A stretch of DNA of 64,000 bases from NCBI RefSeq assembly GCF_029894425.1, contig NZ_JARXYJ010000001.1, forward strand, positions 1,364,001 through 1,428,000. Direction: 5' to 3'. The position numbers were made by a program, and so were the translations under genes. The notes under the pieces were generated by a model. The model was given only the letters and a program-made list of their open reading frames with translations, was not told the origin of the DNA and did no database searches. The stretch comes from Streptomyces sp. SAI-127. GTDB lineage: Bacteria; Actinomycetota; Actinomycetes; Streptomycetales; Streptomycetaceae. Positions 51,501 to 59,560 of this stretch are shown piece after piece; position 1 is the first letter of the stretch; every line of letters begins with the position of its first letter.

Positions 51501-52808
51501 CTACCGTGCCGGATCCGGGCCGCCCCGAGGCGTGCCGACACCCTCGTCCGGAACATCCGCGTGCTCTTTGAGCCCGGGATGGATCGCGAGAGTTCTGGCG
51601 TACCAGGCGCCGTAACGGCCGCCCAGCAGCGGAGCGGTGGCTCCGTGCAGGCAGACGCTCAAGGCGACCGTCAATGCCACTGCGCCGCCGAGGACGTGTG
51701 TGCCCGGCAGGTGCTCTTCGACAGCCAGCAGGCCGAACACCAAGGAGGCCAGTCCGCGCGGACCGAACCATCCGATGTAGGCGAGGGTCGGCGGCCGCAG
51801 TCCGGTTCCGAGCAGGGCCACGGCGACCGGGAGCATCCGGATCACGGTCAGGCTCAGCACGGCGTACACCAGCATCCGCCAGGTCAAGTGCTCCAGCACC
51901 GGGCCCAGAATGGTCGCACCGAACGCCAGGAAGCTCATTGAGGTGAGCAGCAGGCCGAGCCGTTCCGTGAAGGCGGTGGCGTCGCCGGACTCGCCCGCGC
52001 CGGCACCACCCACAGGGGCAGCGGACTTTCGAAGGACGTTCCCGAACGCCAGCCCGGCGACCCAGACAGCGATGAATCCGCTGCCCTCGGCCTCGACGGC
52101 CACGGGGTAGGCGACGACCGGGACAGCCAGCGACGCCAGCTGGCGCCACCCGTGAGCAGCCCATCCGCGGGCGGCCGACCAGCGCAGGAGCCGGGCAACG
52201 ACCCAGCCCACGACGGAACCGATCGCCGAGCTCAGCAGCAGGGCGCGCAGGAACGTCTCACCGACACCCTGATCGCCATGGCCGCCGCCGGCCGCGGCCA
52301 GCGCCAGAACGAAGAACGGCAGCGCCAGACCGTCGTTCACCCCGGACTCGACGTCCAGGCCATGGCGCACCAACGCGGGCACCCTGCGGTCCGAGACGGC
52401 CTGCTGGCCCAGCGCCGCGTCCGTGGGACCCAGAATGACCGCGACCAGAGCCAGTTCCCACATGCCAAGACCCGGCAACAACGGCCATGCCACCAGCCAC
52501 CCCAACACCATCGTCAACGGCAGCCCCACAGCCAGCAGCCGCAACGGCAGAAACCGCTCCCGCCGCAGCTCGCGCCCCCGGATCGCCGACGCGTCGGTGA
52601 ACAGCACCACCGCCAGCGCGCCCTCCAGCAGAGCCCGGACCGGCTCCGGACCCTCCTCCTGGAGGAGCCCCAGACCGAGGGGGCCGATGGCCAGCCCCGC
52701 GGCCACGAACACCAACGGTCCGGACACCACCGTGGTGGACAGCCGTCGTGACAGCACTCCATAGAGGGCAACCGCCGTACCCGCCACCACCAGTGCCCAC
52801 GGATTCAC
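51501..52808 (-). CDS. CPA1-type cation/proton antiporter
   Basis: A 435-aa membrane protein with about 12 helices, which exchanges Na+ or K+ for H+. The helix with the ion-binding Asp pair is LGPTDAALGQQAV, and the following DVESGVNDGLALPFFVLAL holds the conserved Asn-Asp. SFLAFGATILGPVLEHLTWRML and IGWFGPRGLASLVFGLL match the C-terminal helices. GTG 52808 has AGGAG 7 nt upstream. It is followed 67 bp later by the phosphotransferase gene. Confidence 0.92.
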   Translation of the reverse strand: MNPWALVVAGTAVALYGVLSRRLSTTVVSGPLVFVAAGLAIGPLGLGLLQEEGPEPVRALLEGALAVVLFTDASAIRGRELRRERFLPLRLLAVGLPLTMVLGWLVAWPLLPGLGMWELALVAVILGPTDAALGQQAVSDRRVPALVRHGLDVESGVNDGLALPFFVLALAAAGGGHGDQGVGETFLRALLLSSAIGSVVGWVVARLLRWSAARGWAAHGWRQLASLAVPVVAYPVAVEAEGSGFIAVWVAGLAFGNVLRKSAAPVGGAGAGESGDATAFTERLGLLLTSMSFLAFGATILGPVLEHLTWRMLVYAVLSLTVIRMLPVAVALLGTGLRPPTLAYIGWFGPRGLASLVFGLLAVEEHLPGTHVLGGAVALTVALSVCLHGATAPLLGGRYGAWYARTLAIHPGLKEHADVPDEGVGTPRGGPDPAR

Positions 52809-52915
52809 GGACCATCTCCTGACGCGCCTGCGACGACGAAGCAGATGACGGGTGCAGTCACCTACCGAGGCCGTGCGGGCACATAAGCATCAAACAAGGA
52901 TGAATCAGTCACCCC

Positions 52916-53818
52916 CTATCCTCCGCCGACGGAGTCGGCAGTGGCGCGAAGGATCCGCGCGCGTCGCCCCGCATGTGCCGTCGCCTCCGGCGCCCCGAAG
53001 CGGGCCAGTGTGTGCCAGACCATCTTCAGGTGCTGGAGTTCGTAGCGGCCGGTCCGGGCGGCGTCGCCGATGATGCGCGGGTCGACGACTCCGTCCTCGG
53101 CGATGCTCGCGCCCAGGTCGGCGTACTCCTGTCCGCGGTAGTGGGCGTGGCGGAGCAGTTCCGCGACGGTGATCCGGTAGCCGGGGTGCCACTCGAGGGG
53201 GACGGGCAGCAGGTGTGCCGCCGCCTCGACGGGGGTGTTCCGGTAGCTCGCGTCCAGGACGAGGGCCTCCACGTCGCGGGCCAGGTCCACGCCGCCGTGC
53301 ACCTGGGCCTCGATGTAGTCGTTGAGGGCGTCCTGCTCGTCCGCCTCCGCGAGGGCGATCAGGGACATGCCTGCGGCGACCCCGAAGTGGACCGGCTCGG
53401 CGGCGCTGTCGGGGTAGCAGAAGGTGGCGCGGGCCAGCGGCTCGCCGGTCAGCCGGAAGTGCGAGGAGCCGAACCGCGGGGCCGCGCCCACCACCTGACG
53501 GCGGAAGTTCAGCGCGCCGTACACGGGCCGGTCATGGGCGTCCGCGTCGTCGTAGGCGCCGCCGAAGATCCGGCTCTCCCAGCGCCAGCGGTCGCCGCCG
53601 GGGTGCGCGGTCAGCCCGCCGTTGCTCGTGCCGGTGACGAACTGCGAGTGGTAGGCACCGTCCTGGGCCAGGGCCTCCAGGAGGGGCAGGCCGCGCGCCA
53701 CGCGGTCCGGATGGAAGTTCAGCGTGATGCGCATGTCCGGGGCGACGGCCGGCCCCTCCGAGACGGCCGCCACATGGTTCAGCGCTGCCCGCGCTCGCGC
53801 CGACCCGACTGGATCCAC
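52916..53818 (-). CDS. DUF3626 family protein
   Basis: A 300-aa protein matching DUF3626. Family blocks are MRITLNFHPDRVARGLPLLEALA, SQFVTGTSNGGLTAHPGGDRWRWESRIFGGAYD and SHFRLTGEPLARATFCYPDS. Several conserved His, Asp and Arg residues suggest an enzyme, possibly a toxin-like ADP-ribosyl or hydrolase fold, but function is not known. GTG 53818 has GAGGAG 6 nt upstream. The region just before it has three 11-bp tandem repeats. Confidence 0.85.
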   Translation of the reverse strand: MDPVGSARARAALNHVAAVSEGPAVAPDMRITLNFHPDRVARGLPLLEALAQDGAYHSQFVTGTSNGGLTAHPGGDRWRWESRIFGGAYDDADAHDRPVYGALNFRRQVVGAAPRFGSSHFRLTGEPLARATFCYPDSAAEPVHFGVAAGMSLIALAEADEQDALNDYIEAQVHGGVDLARDVEALVLDASYRNTPVEAAAHLLPVPLEWHPGYRITVAELLRHAHYRGQEYADLGASIAEDGVVDPRIIGDAARTGRYELQHLKMVWHTLARFGAPEATAHAGRRARILRATADSVGGG

Positions 53819-53830
53819 CGGCGTCTCCTC

Positions 53831-53863
53831 ACCCACGACTGACCCACGACTCACCCACGACTC
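53831..53863 (-). repeat. Three 11-bp tandem repeats upstream of the DUF3626 gene
   Basis: ACCCACGACTG, ACCCACGACTC and ACCCACGACTC stand head to tail, 12 bp before the start codon. A period of 11 bp puts each on the same face of the DNA. Confidence 0.7.
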
Positions 53864-53899
53864 TCCGGATGATCACCTGGCGAGGAGGACGCCCGCATC

Positions 53900-54907
53900 T
53901 CATTTGCCGAATACGGGTCCGACCGAGAGCACGATCTTGCCGCGGTTGTCACGCCGCTCCAGCCGCTCGTGGGCGGCCCGCGCCTCTTCCAGGGGTACGA
54001 CGGTCTCGATCGGCACGCGATAGCCGCCGGCGGCGACCCGGTCGGCCAGTTCGCGCAGGTCGGGGCGCGGGTCGTAGCCGTGGATCTGGAGGTTGGTGAG
54101 CTGGAAGCCGAGGATCGAGGCGTTCTTGGGATAGAAGTCGCGGGTGTCGACGGTGCTCGGCTCCAGGGCGACGTTGGCGAGGGCCACGACCCGGCCCCCG
54201 TGGCCCACTTCACGCAGACTGCGGCCGAAGGCCCGGCCGCCGACGGTGTCCAGGACGACGTCGGCACCACGGCCGTCGGTGAGCCGGAGCACCTCCTCGA
54301 CCTCGGCGTCCTCGGGGAAGGCGGAGGTGTCGACGGTGACGTCGGCGCCGAACTCCCCCGCCCAGGCGGCCTTCTCGGCCGAGCCGGCGAGGGCGAGGAC
54401 CCGCGCCCCCGCCTCGGCGGCGAGCTGCACGGCCGCGGTACCCACACCGCTCGCCGCCGCCTTCACCACCACGGTGTCGTCCTTGGAGACACGGGCGAGG
54501 TGCCGCACGCAGTACCAGGCGCTGAGCCATGCGATCGGCAGAGTTGCCGCCCGCACCAGGTCCACGGCGTCCGGGAGCACGACCACGTGGGTGGCGGGCA
54601 CTGTCGCCAACTCTGCGTAGAAACCTGACGACTTGCCGCCGTCCAGGGCCATGACCCGCTGTCCCGGCGCGAAGTCGGTCACCCCCTCCCCCACCTCCAC
54701 GACGACCCCCGCCGCCTCGGCACCGGGGATGAGCGGCGGGCGTCCGGCGCGGTGGTAGAGGCCGGCGCGGAGCAGGGCGTCCGCCCGGTTCACCCCGGCC
54801 GCGGCGATCCGCACCAGCACCTCTCCGGGGCCCGGTACCGGGTCGGGGACGTCGACCGGCACCAGTACCTCCGGTCCGCCGAAACTGTCGATCCGCACCG
54901 CACGCAT
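53900..54907 (-). CDS. NADPH:quinone oxidoreductase-like MDR protein
   Basis: A 335-aa medium-chain reductase without zinc. The GroES-like part includes AGVNRADALLRAGLYHR and GAEAAGVVVEVG. The cofactor motif is KAAASGVGTAAVQLAAEAGA (about residues 145-165), and the C-terminal block RDNRGKIVLSVG closes the fold. It reduces quinones or enones with NADPH. ATG 54907 is separated from a CGNR zinc-finger gene by a 138-bp divergent region with three 23-bp repeats. Confidence 0.92.
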   Translation of the reverse strand: MRAVRIDSFGGPEVLVPVDVPDPVPGPGEVLVRIAAAGVNRADALLRAGLYHRAGRPPLIPGAEAAGVVVEVGEGVTDFAPGQRVMALDGGKSSGFYAELATVPATHVVVLPDAVDLVRAATLPIAWLSAWYCVRHLARVSKDDTVVVKAAASGVGTAAVQLAAEAGARVLALAGSAEKAAWAGEFGADVTVDTSAFPEDAEVEEVLRLTDGRGADVVLDTVGGRAFGRSLREVGHGGRVVALANVALEPSTVDTRDFYPKNASILGFQLTNLQIHGYDPRPDLRELADRVAAGGYRVPIETVVPLEEARAAHERLERRDNRGKIVLSVGPVFGK

Positions 54908-54942
54908 ACCGCACCTGCTCCCTGCCCGGCCACCCGAGCGAC

Positions 54943-54965
54943 TGACACCGGTTGAACTGGTGTCA
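54943..54965. promoter_or_regulatory. CGNR-protein operator candidate 1
   Basis: A 23-bp imperfect palindrome with 11-bp arms around one G (10 of 11 match). Core: GACACCGGTTGAACTGGTGTC (split here by its centre). It is the most symmetric of three copies and the one nearest the quinone oxidoreductase. Confidence 0.7.
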
Positions 54966-54970
54966 CCATC

Positions 54971-54993
54971 CGACACCTCCTCAACCGGTGTCA
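54971..54993. promoter_or_regulatory. CGNR-protein operator candidate 2
   Basis: Second 23-bp copy, GACACC then 9 bp ending AACC, then GGTGTC; it shares the T(G/C)AAC(C/T)GGTGT right half. The spacing to copy 1 is 28 bp. Confidence 0.65.
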
Positions 54994-55013
54994 AGAGGGC
55001 CGGTGCACAAATC

Positions 55014-55036
55014 CGACACCCCATGAACCGGTGTAC
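55014..55036. promoter_or_regulatory. CGNR-protein operator candidate 3
   Basis: Third 23-bp copy, GACACC, ATGAACC, GGTGT, 43 bp from copy 2. It overlaps the likely -10 region (TACGCT, 55034-55039) and ends 9 bp before the CGNR start codon, which suits autoregulation. Confidence 0.65.
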
Positions 55037-55045
55037 GCTCATCGC

Positions 55046-55633
55046 ATGACCGGCAGCCCCGCCCCCGCCGACCCGGCACTCGCGTTCCCCTTCATCGGCG
55101 GCCGCCCCTGTCTGGACTTCGCGGCCACCCTCGGCAAACGGCACGCCACGCCGCTGGAGCGGCTCCCCGACACCGCGGCCCTCGCACGCTGGATCACGCA
55201 GGCGGAGCTGGCCACCGACGAGGCAGCGGTGCGGGTCACCGCTCGGGATCTAGCGGACGCCCGCCTCCTGCGCGAGGCCCTGTACGGCCTGGTCCGCGCC
55301 GCGATGGCCGGCCGGGAGCCCGACCCGGCCGACGTGGAGCGGGTCAACGCGGTCGCCGCCCAGCCGGATCTCGCGCCCCAACTGGGTCCGGTCCGCTGGA
55401 CGGCGCGCAGTCCGGCCCGCGCGGCCCTGGCGACGGTGGCGCGGGACGCCGTACTCCTGGTGCGGGGCCCGCTCCTGGAGCGGGTCAAGGAGTGTGAGAA
55501 CCCGGCCTGTTCACTGCTGTTCCTGGACGACTCGCAGGCCCGCCGGCGCCGTTGGTGCTCGATGGACCGCTGCGGCAACCTCGCGAAGATCGCGGGTTAC
55601 CGGTCCCGCAGCCGGGCCGCCTCCACCCGGTGA
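55046..55633 (+). CDS. CGNR zinc-finger (ABATE-domain) regulatory protein
   Basis: A 195-aa protein. The N-terminal ABATE part (FPFIGGRPCLDFAATLG) is followed by helices. The C-terminal zinc finger is C-x4-C...WCSMDRCGN (ECENPACSLLF, RWCSMDRCGNLAKI). CGNR proteins are thought to be stress-related DNA-binding regulators. It faces a quinone oxidoreductase across three matching 23-bp repeats. No Shine-Dalgarno precedes ATG 55046, and a TACGCT -10-like hexamer ends 6 nt before it, so the message may be leaderless. It overlaps the erythromycin-esterase gene tail by 37 bp. Confidence 0.9.
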   Translation: MTGSPAPADPALAFPFIGGRPCLDFAATLGKRHATPLERLPDTAALARWITQAELATDEAAVRVTARDLADARLLREALYGLVRAAMAGREPDPADVERVNAVAAQPDLAPQLGPVRWTARSPARAALATVARDAVLLVRGPLLERVKECENPACSLLFLDDSQARRRRWCSMDRCGNLAKIAGYRSRSRAASTR

Positions 55634-56907
55634 AGGTGGATCAGGATGTCGTGGGTGCGGGCCAGGGCGACGTCGTGCGGGCCGTCGGGGTAGGCGGTGC
55701 CGATCCGGTAGGTCGGGCGGGCCTGGCGGAGCCAGGCGCGCGCGGGTGAGCCGACGGTTCGCAGGTCGACCGCGTAGTCGCGGTACCTCACCCGGTCGAG
55801 GGTCCGCTCGTTGCTGCCGGGGGCGGCCGGGCCCACGGTCCAGCGCCGGACGGCGGTCTCGTCCTGGTCGGTGGCGTTGAACGAGCCCCGGTCGAAGGTC
55901 AGGCCGATGTTCACGTACGCCGCTCCCAGGCCGTCGCGCAGGAAGGCGCCCTGCATCTTCGGGTAGGCGGGGTCGTAGCTCTCGTAGCCGACATGCGCGT
56001 CGTGCGCGGACAGCAGGACCTTGGTCCCGGTGTGCCGCTGCCACCAGAGCACGTTGGCGGCCATCGCCCGGTCGCGGTAGCGCATGGCGTCGGGGATCTG
56101 TCCGGGCTCCTCGAAATCGAAGGCGTACTGGCGGGCGGTGCGGTCGATCGCGGTGGCGTCCTGGACGGTCCGGTCGCCGGCCCCCGTCCGCCTCACCAGC
56201 TCCAGCGCCTCGCCGGTGCGTTCGGCCATCTCCCTGCGTTCGGCGTACGGCTTGCCGAGGTAGCCCTCGATGTACGTTCCCGTCGGCTCGGTGGGCCGCA
56301 GCCCGCGGTACAGCCCGTTCAGGCGCTCGCCGGAGACGGGGTCGGCGGCGGCCACGCGGGCCACGACCTCGTCGTACACCTCGGGTCCGGTCCAGGCGGT
56401 GTCGTCGCCGATGAAGCGGACGGGGTCGGCGGGGTGGCGGACGTTGTACGCCCGCATCCACTCGACGAGCCGCAGATAGTCGGTGTTGTTCCACCACAGG
56501 TAGTCGCGCTGGAACTCCTCGCGCATGATGCGCCGCGGGTCTCCCTTGCCGTGCACCACGTAGTCGTCGAGTCGCAGGCCGGTGCTCCAGGGGGCTTCCA
56601 GGGCGAAGGTGCGGAAGCCCTTGTTCTCGACGAGGTGGCGGAAGATGCGGTCCTTGAGGGCGAAGAAGTCGTGCGAGCCGTGCGTGGCCTCGCCGATGCC
56701 GACGACCTCGGCGTCGGCGATCATCCGGTCGAGGGGGCGCAGATCGCGGGTGTCGCCGCCGGGTTCGACGGTCCGCAGGGGGTGCGCGGTCCGGTCGAGG
56801 GCCTCGACGACGGTCGGGGCCGGTGCCCGGGTCGTCGCCGCCGCCGGCACGACCGTGCCGAGAGTGATGATCAGGGTCAGGATGGTAGAGGTCCGTGTCC
56901 AGGTCAT
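55597..56907 (-). CDS. Erythromycin esterase-like secreted protein
   Basis: A 436-aa protein with an N-terminal signal (TILTLIITLGTVVPAAATT). The EreA/EreB-family motif GIGEATHGSHDFF (about residue 65) contains the Glu and His that activate water. HDAHVGYESY is the second His block. True Ere enzymes open the macrolide lactone ring in the cytoplasm. This protein is exported, and most relatives have unknown substrates. Its 3' end overlaps the CGNR gene by 37 bp (convergent). Confidence 0.88.
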   Translation of the reverse strand: MTWTRTSTILTLIITLGTVVPAAATTRAPAPTVVEALDRTAHPLRTVEPGGDTRDLRPLDRMIADAEVVGIGEATHGSHDFFALKDRIFRHLVENKGFRTFALEAPWSTGLRLDDYVVHGKGDPRRIMREEFQRDYLWWNNTDYLRLVEWMRAYNVRHPADPVRFIGDDTAWTGPEVYDEVVARVAAADPVSGERLNGLYRGLRPTEPTGTYIEGYLGKPYAERREMAERTGEALELVRRTGAGDRTVQDATAIDRTARQYAFDFEEPGQIPDAMRYRDRAMAANVLWWQRHTGTKVLLSAHDAHVGYESYDPAYPKMQGAFLRDGLGAAYVNIGLTFDRGSFNATDQDETAVRRWTVGPAAPGSNERTLDRVRYRDYAVDLRTVGSPARAWLRQARPTYRIGTAYPDGPHDVALARTHDILIHLHRVEAARLRDR

Positions 56908-57108
56908 CGCTCCACGCTTTCGCCCCCGACCTGCCGTGGGCCATCCGGCGGTCCACCGTCGACGCCGGGGGTTTTCCCCAGGGATCGCCCGAGCTCGTGC
57001 CGGGTGTCCGCGATCACTGCCCTGGCCCCTTGCCGTCAACCGGCCGCACCCCACAATGTGGGCACGCTTGAGGACGGTTACGGTCCGCAAGGAGTGCACC
57101 GGACGCCT

Positions 57109-58410
57109 ATGTGGAAGAGGAACACACTGAGGATGCGAGATGTACGTGAGTGGACGGCGTCCCTGGTGCGGTTTGTGAAGCGGCGCCGGGACCCTGTCGT
57201 CGTGCAGACGCTGCGGTCGGCGGGCGCGGCGACGATCGCGTACGTCATCGCGCTGCGGCTCAGCCCCGAATCGGCGCCGCTCACGGCTCCCCTGACCGCG
57301 CTGCTGGTCGTGCAGGTCACCCTCTACTCCACGCTCACCACCGGCATCCGCCGGGTGAACTCCGTGGTGACCGGAGTCCTCGTCGCCATCGCCTTCAGTC
57401 TGCTGGTGGGTCTGACCTGGTGGAGTCTGGCCCTGCTGATCGTGGCGTCGCTGGTGGTCGGACGGCTGGTGCGGGTCGAGGAGTTCGTGCCCGAGGTGGC
57501 GATCAGCGCGATGCTGGTGCTCGGGGTGACGACCGTCGGGGACACCGCCTGGGCGCGCGTGCTGGAGACGCTGATCGGCGCGGTCGTCGGCCTCGCCTTC
57601 AATCTGCTGCTCGCTCCCCCGGTGTGGGTGGGCGAGGCGGGCGAGTCGATCGAGGGGCTGGCCCGCCGGCTGCGGAAGCTGATGCTGCGGATCGGCGAGG
57701 AGGCCGCGGGCCGTACGCCCGTGGAGCTGGCGACGGCCCGGCTGTACGAGGCGCGCGAGCTCGACCACGACATCGTCGAGGTGGACGCGGCCCTTAGGCA
57801 GGCCGAGGACAGTCTCAAACTGAACCCCCGGGTGAAGGAGGGCCTGCTGCACCGGGTGGTGCTGCGCACCGGCCTGGACACCCTGGAGATCTGCACGGTC
57901 GTGCTGCGGGTCCTCGCCCGCACCCTCACCGACCTCGCCAAGGAGCGTGACCCCTTCGCCGACGAGCCCTACGCGGTCGACGAGGGACAGGCTCCCGATC
58001 CGCTGTTCGGGCCCGAGACCGGCCGCACGGTGGAGCAGTTGCTGTCGGAGATCGGCGACGCCGTGGTCAGCTTCGCGGTCCTGGTCACCACCCATGTCAG
58101 CGTGAGCGCCGAGTCCGCGGAGGCCAGGCTCACCGCCGAGCTGCGCCAGGCCACGGCGACCCGCGACAAACTGGCCCAGCTGCTGCTGGAGGAGATCCAG
58201 CGCGACCCCCGCCACTGGCAGCTGCACGGCGCCGTCCTCACCGAGGTCAACCGCATCCTCGACGAGCTCGACACCGAGCACCGCTCCCGCCGCCTGCTGG
58301 AGGAACTGGACCGGGCCGCCCGCGAGCAGCGCGAGCGGATGCCGCATCTGACCCGGCTCCAGGAGCGGTGGCGCGGGAACCGCCCGGTGCTCTCCCGTCG
58401 TTCCAGGTGA
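57109..58410 (+). CDS. FUSC family (aromatic acid exporter-like) membrane protein
   Basis: A 433-aa protein with about six N-terminal helices (SAGAATIAYVIALRLSPESAPLTAPLTALLVVQVTLYSTL through LIGAVVGLAFNLLLAPP, to about 165). A long charged cytoplasmic helical domain follows (LARRLRKLMLRIGEE, LLLEEIQRDPRHWQ). It resembles the FUSC half transporters and the gene at 44474-45643. The start is uncertain: ATG 57109 has AAGGAG 14 nt upstream; ATG 57133 is an alternative. Confidence 0.82.
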   Translation: MWKRNTLRMRDVREWTASLVRFVKRRRDPVVVQTLRSAGAATIAYVIALRLSPESAPLTAPLTALLVVQVTLYSTLTTGIRRVNSVVTGVLVAIAFSLLVGLTWWSLALLIVASLVVGRLVRVEEFVPEVAISAMLVLGVTTVGDTAWARVLETLIGAVVGLAFNLLLAPPVWVGEAGESIEGLARRLRKLMLRIGEEAAGRTPVELATARLYEARELDHDIVEVDAALRQAEDSLKLNPRVKEGLLHRVVLRTGLDTLEICTVVLRVLARTLTDLAKERDPFADEPYAVDEGQAPDPLFGPETGRTVEQLLSEIGDAVVSFAVLVTTHVSVSAESAEARLTAELRQATATRDKLAQLLLEEIQRDPRHWQLHGAVLTEVNRILDELDTEHRSRRLLEELDRAAREQRERMPHLTRLQERWRGNRPVLSRRSR

Positions 58411-58445
58411 GGTAGGCACATCGAGCAGACACAGGGGGCAGGCCG

Positions 58446-59468
58446 ATGACCGGCACGAGCGTGCGGATCGACGGGAACACACTGCGGCTGCCGGGCGGTG
58501 CGGCGGTGCGGTTCGTCCGCACCCTGCGGCTGCCCGAGACGGGCACGCATCCGCTGCCGCCGGGGCTCGGCGAGTTCCCGGTGCGCCGCGTCTCCGACTA
58601 CCCCGACACCGTGCCGGAGCAGTGGCGGGCCCGCGGCGGAGTGATGCTGCCGGTGTATCTGCGCGAGGCGATGTGGCTGAGCTTCGGCAGCACCACCGAG
58701 CCCGCCGCCCTCCAGGTCGGGGTGGGCAAGGTGTGCGCGGTCTCCGGGAAGCCCTGGAGCGACCGGCTGACCCGTGACCCGCAGAACTACGTGGTCCTGC
58801 CCCGCCAGCCGTGGCTGGACGGCATCAACTCCGGCAAGGGGACGGTCCGCCAGTTCGTGGCCGTGCCGCTCGGGCTGGGCGCGACCGTCGAGGGGCAGGT
58901 CACGGGCGAGGAGGTCTGGGGCGGTGTCCAGCTGCAGTCCTTCCCGCTGGTCGAGGAGCGACTGGCCGAGTGGCGGGAGGCGCAGCGGCGGCTGCGGTCG
59001 GTGAGCAGGTCCGCCATGGGCTACGGGGCTGCCGTACCGATGGCGATGGCCGCGCCTGCCGCTCCGGCGGGGGCGCCCCGCAGCGCTCCGGCCATGGGAC
59101 TCGGCGTCGGCGGATCCATGCGCCAGGAGGTCTACCGGGACGACCGGCCCCTGTCGGACTGGGCGGACACACCGGCCGGCCGGGTGTTCGTGCATCTGGT
59201 GACACCACCCGAGTGGCGCCGCATCACCGGCGAGGCTCCCCCGCCGTCGCCCGTGGACCGCGCCGCTTACACCAACGCGGGTCTGCCCTGGTTCGACTAC
59301 TACGACCAGGACGCGGAGGACCTCGCCCCGTCGGACCCGCTGGAGGGCGTGAAGCCGGTCGGCGACTGGCTCGGGGACGATCACGAGCCCTGGCAGCCGC
59401 CGGGATCGCACCAGGTCAAGAAGCTGGGCGACGCACCGGGCAAGCCGGTCCAGGACGGCGACTGGTAG
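58446..59468 (+). CDS. Conserved hypothetical protein
   Basis: A 340-aa soluble protein with no signal peptide. Its first 190 residues look like one folded domain (GTHPLPPGLGEFPVRRVSDYPDTVPEQWRARGGVMLPVYLREAMWLSFG). An Ala/Pro linker (about 195-230) follows, then a Trp-rich acidic C-terminus (WFDYYDQDAEDLAPSDPLEGVKPVGDWLG). Third positions are strongly G+C-biased. I do not recognise a named family. It lies 35 bp after the FUSC gene and may be co-expressed. Confidence 0.75.
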   Translation: MTGTSVRIDGNTLRLPGGAAVRFVRTLRLPETGTHPLPPGLGEFPVRRVSDYPDTVPEQWRARGGVMLPVYLREAMWLSFGSTTEPAALQVGVGKVCAVSGKPWSDRLTRDPQNYVVLPRQPWLDGINSGKGTVRQFVAVPLGLGATVEGQVTGEEVWGGVQLQSFPLVEERLAEWREAQRRLRSVSRSAMGYGAAVPMAMAAPAAPAGAPRSAPAMGLGVGGSMRQEVYRDDRPLSDWADTPAGRVFVHLVTPPEWRRITGEAPPPSPVDRAAYTNAGLPWFDYYDQDAEDLAPSDPLEGVKPVGDWLGDDHEPWQPPGSHQVKKLGDAPGKPVQDGDW

Positions 59469-59560
59469 CGGACCGCGCGGGCTCGGGTTGCACGGGGCGC
59501 GTGATCCGGGCGAAGGTGGCTGTCACGACCGCGACGATCGATCACCCGGGGTGCGCAGGG

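Noticed and set aside
55597..58482. 961-codon frame extending the erythromycin esterase-like gene
   Set aside because: The extension is antisense to the FUSC gene; a signal peptide begins at ATG 56907.
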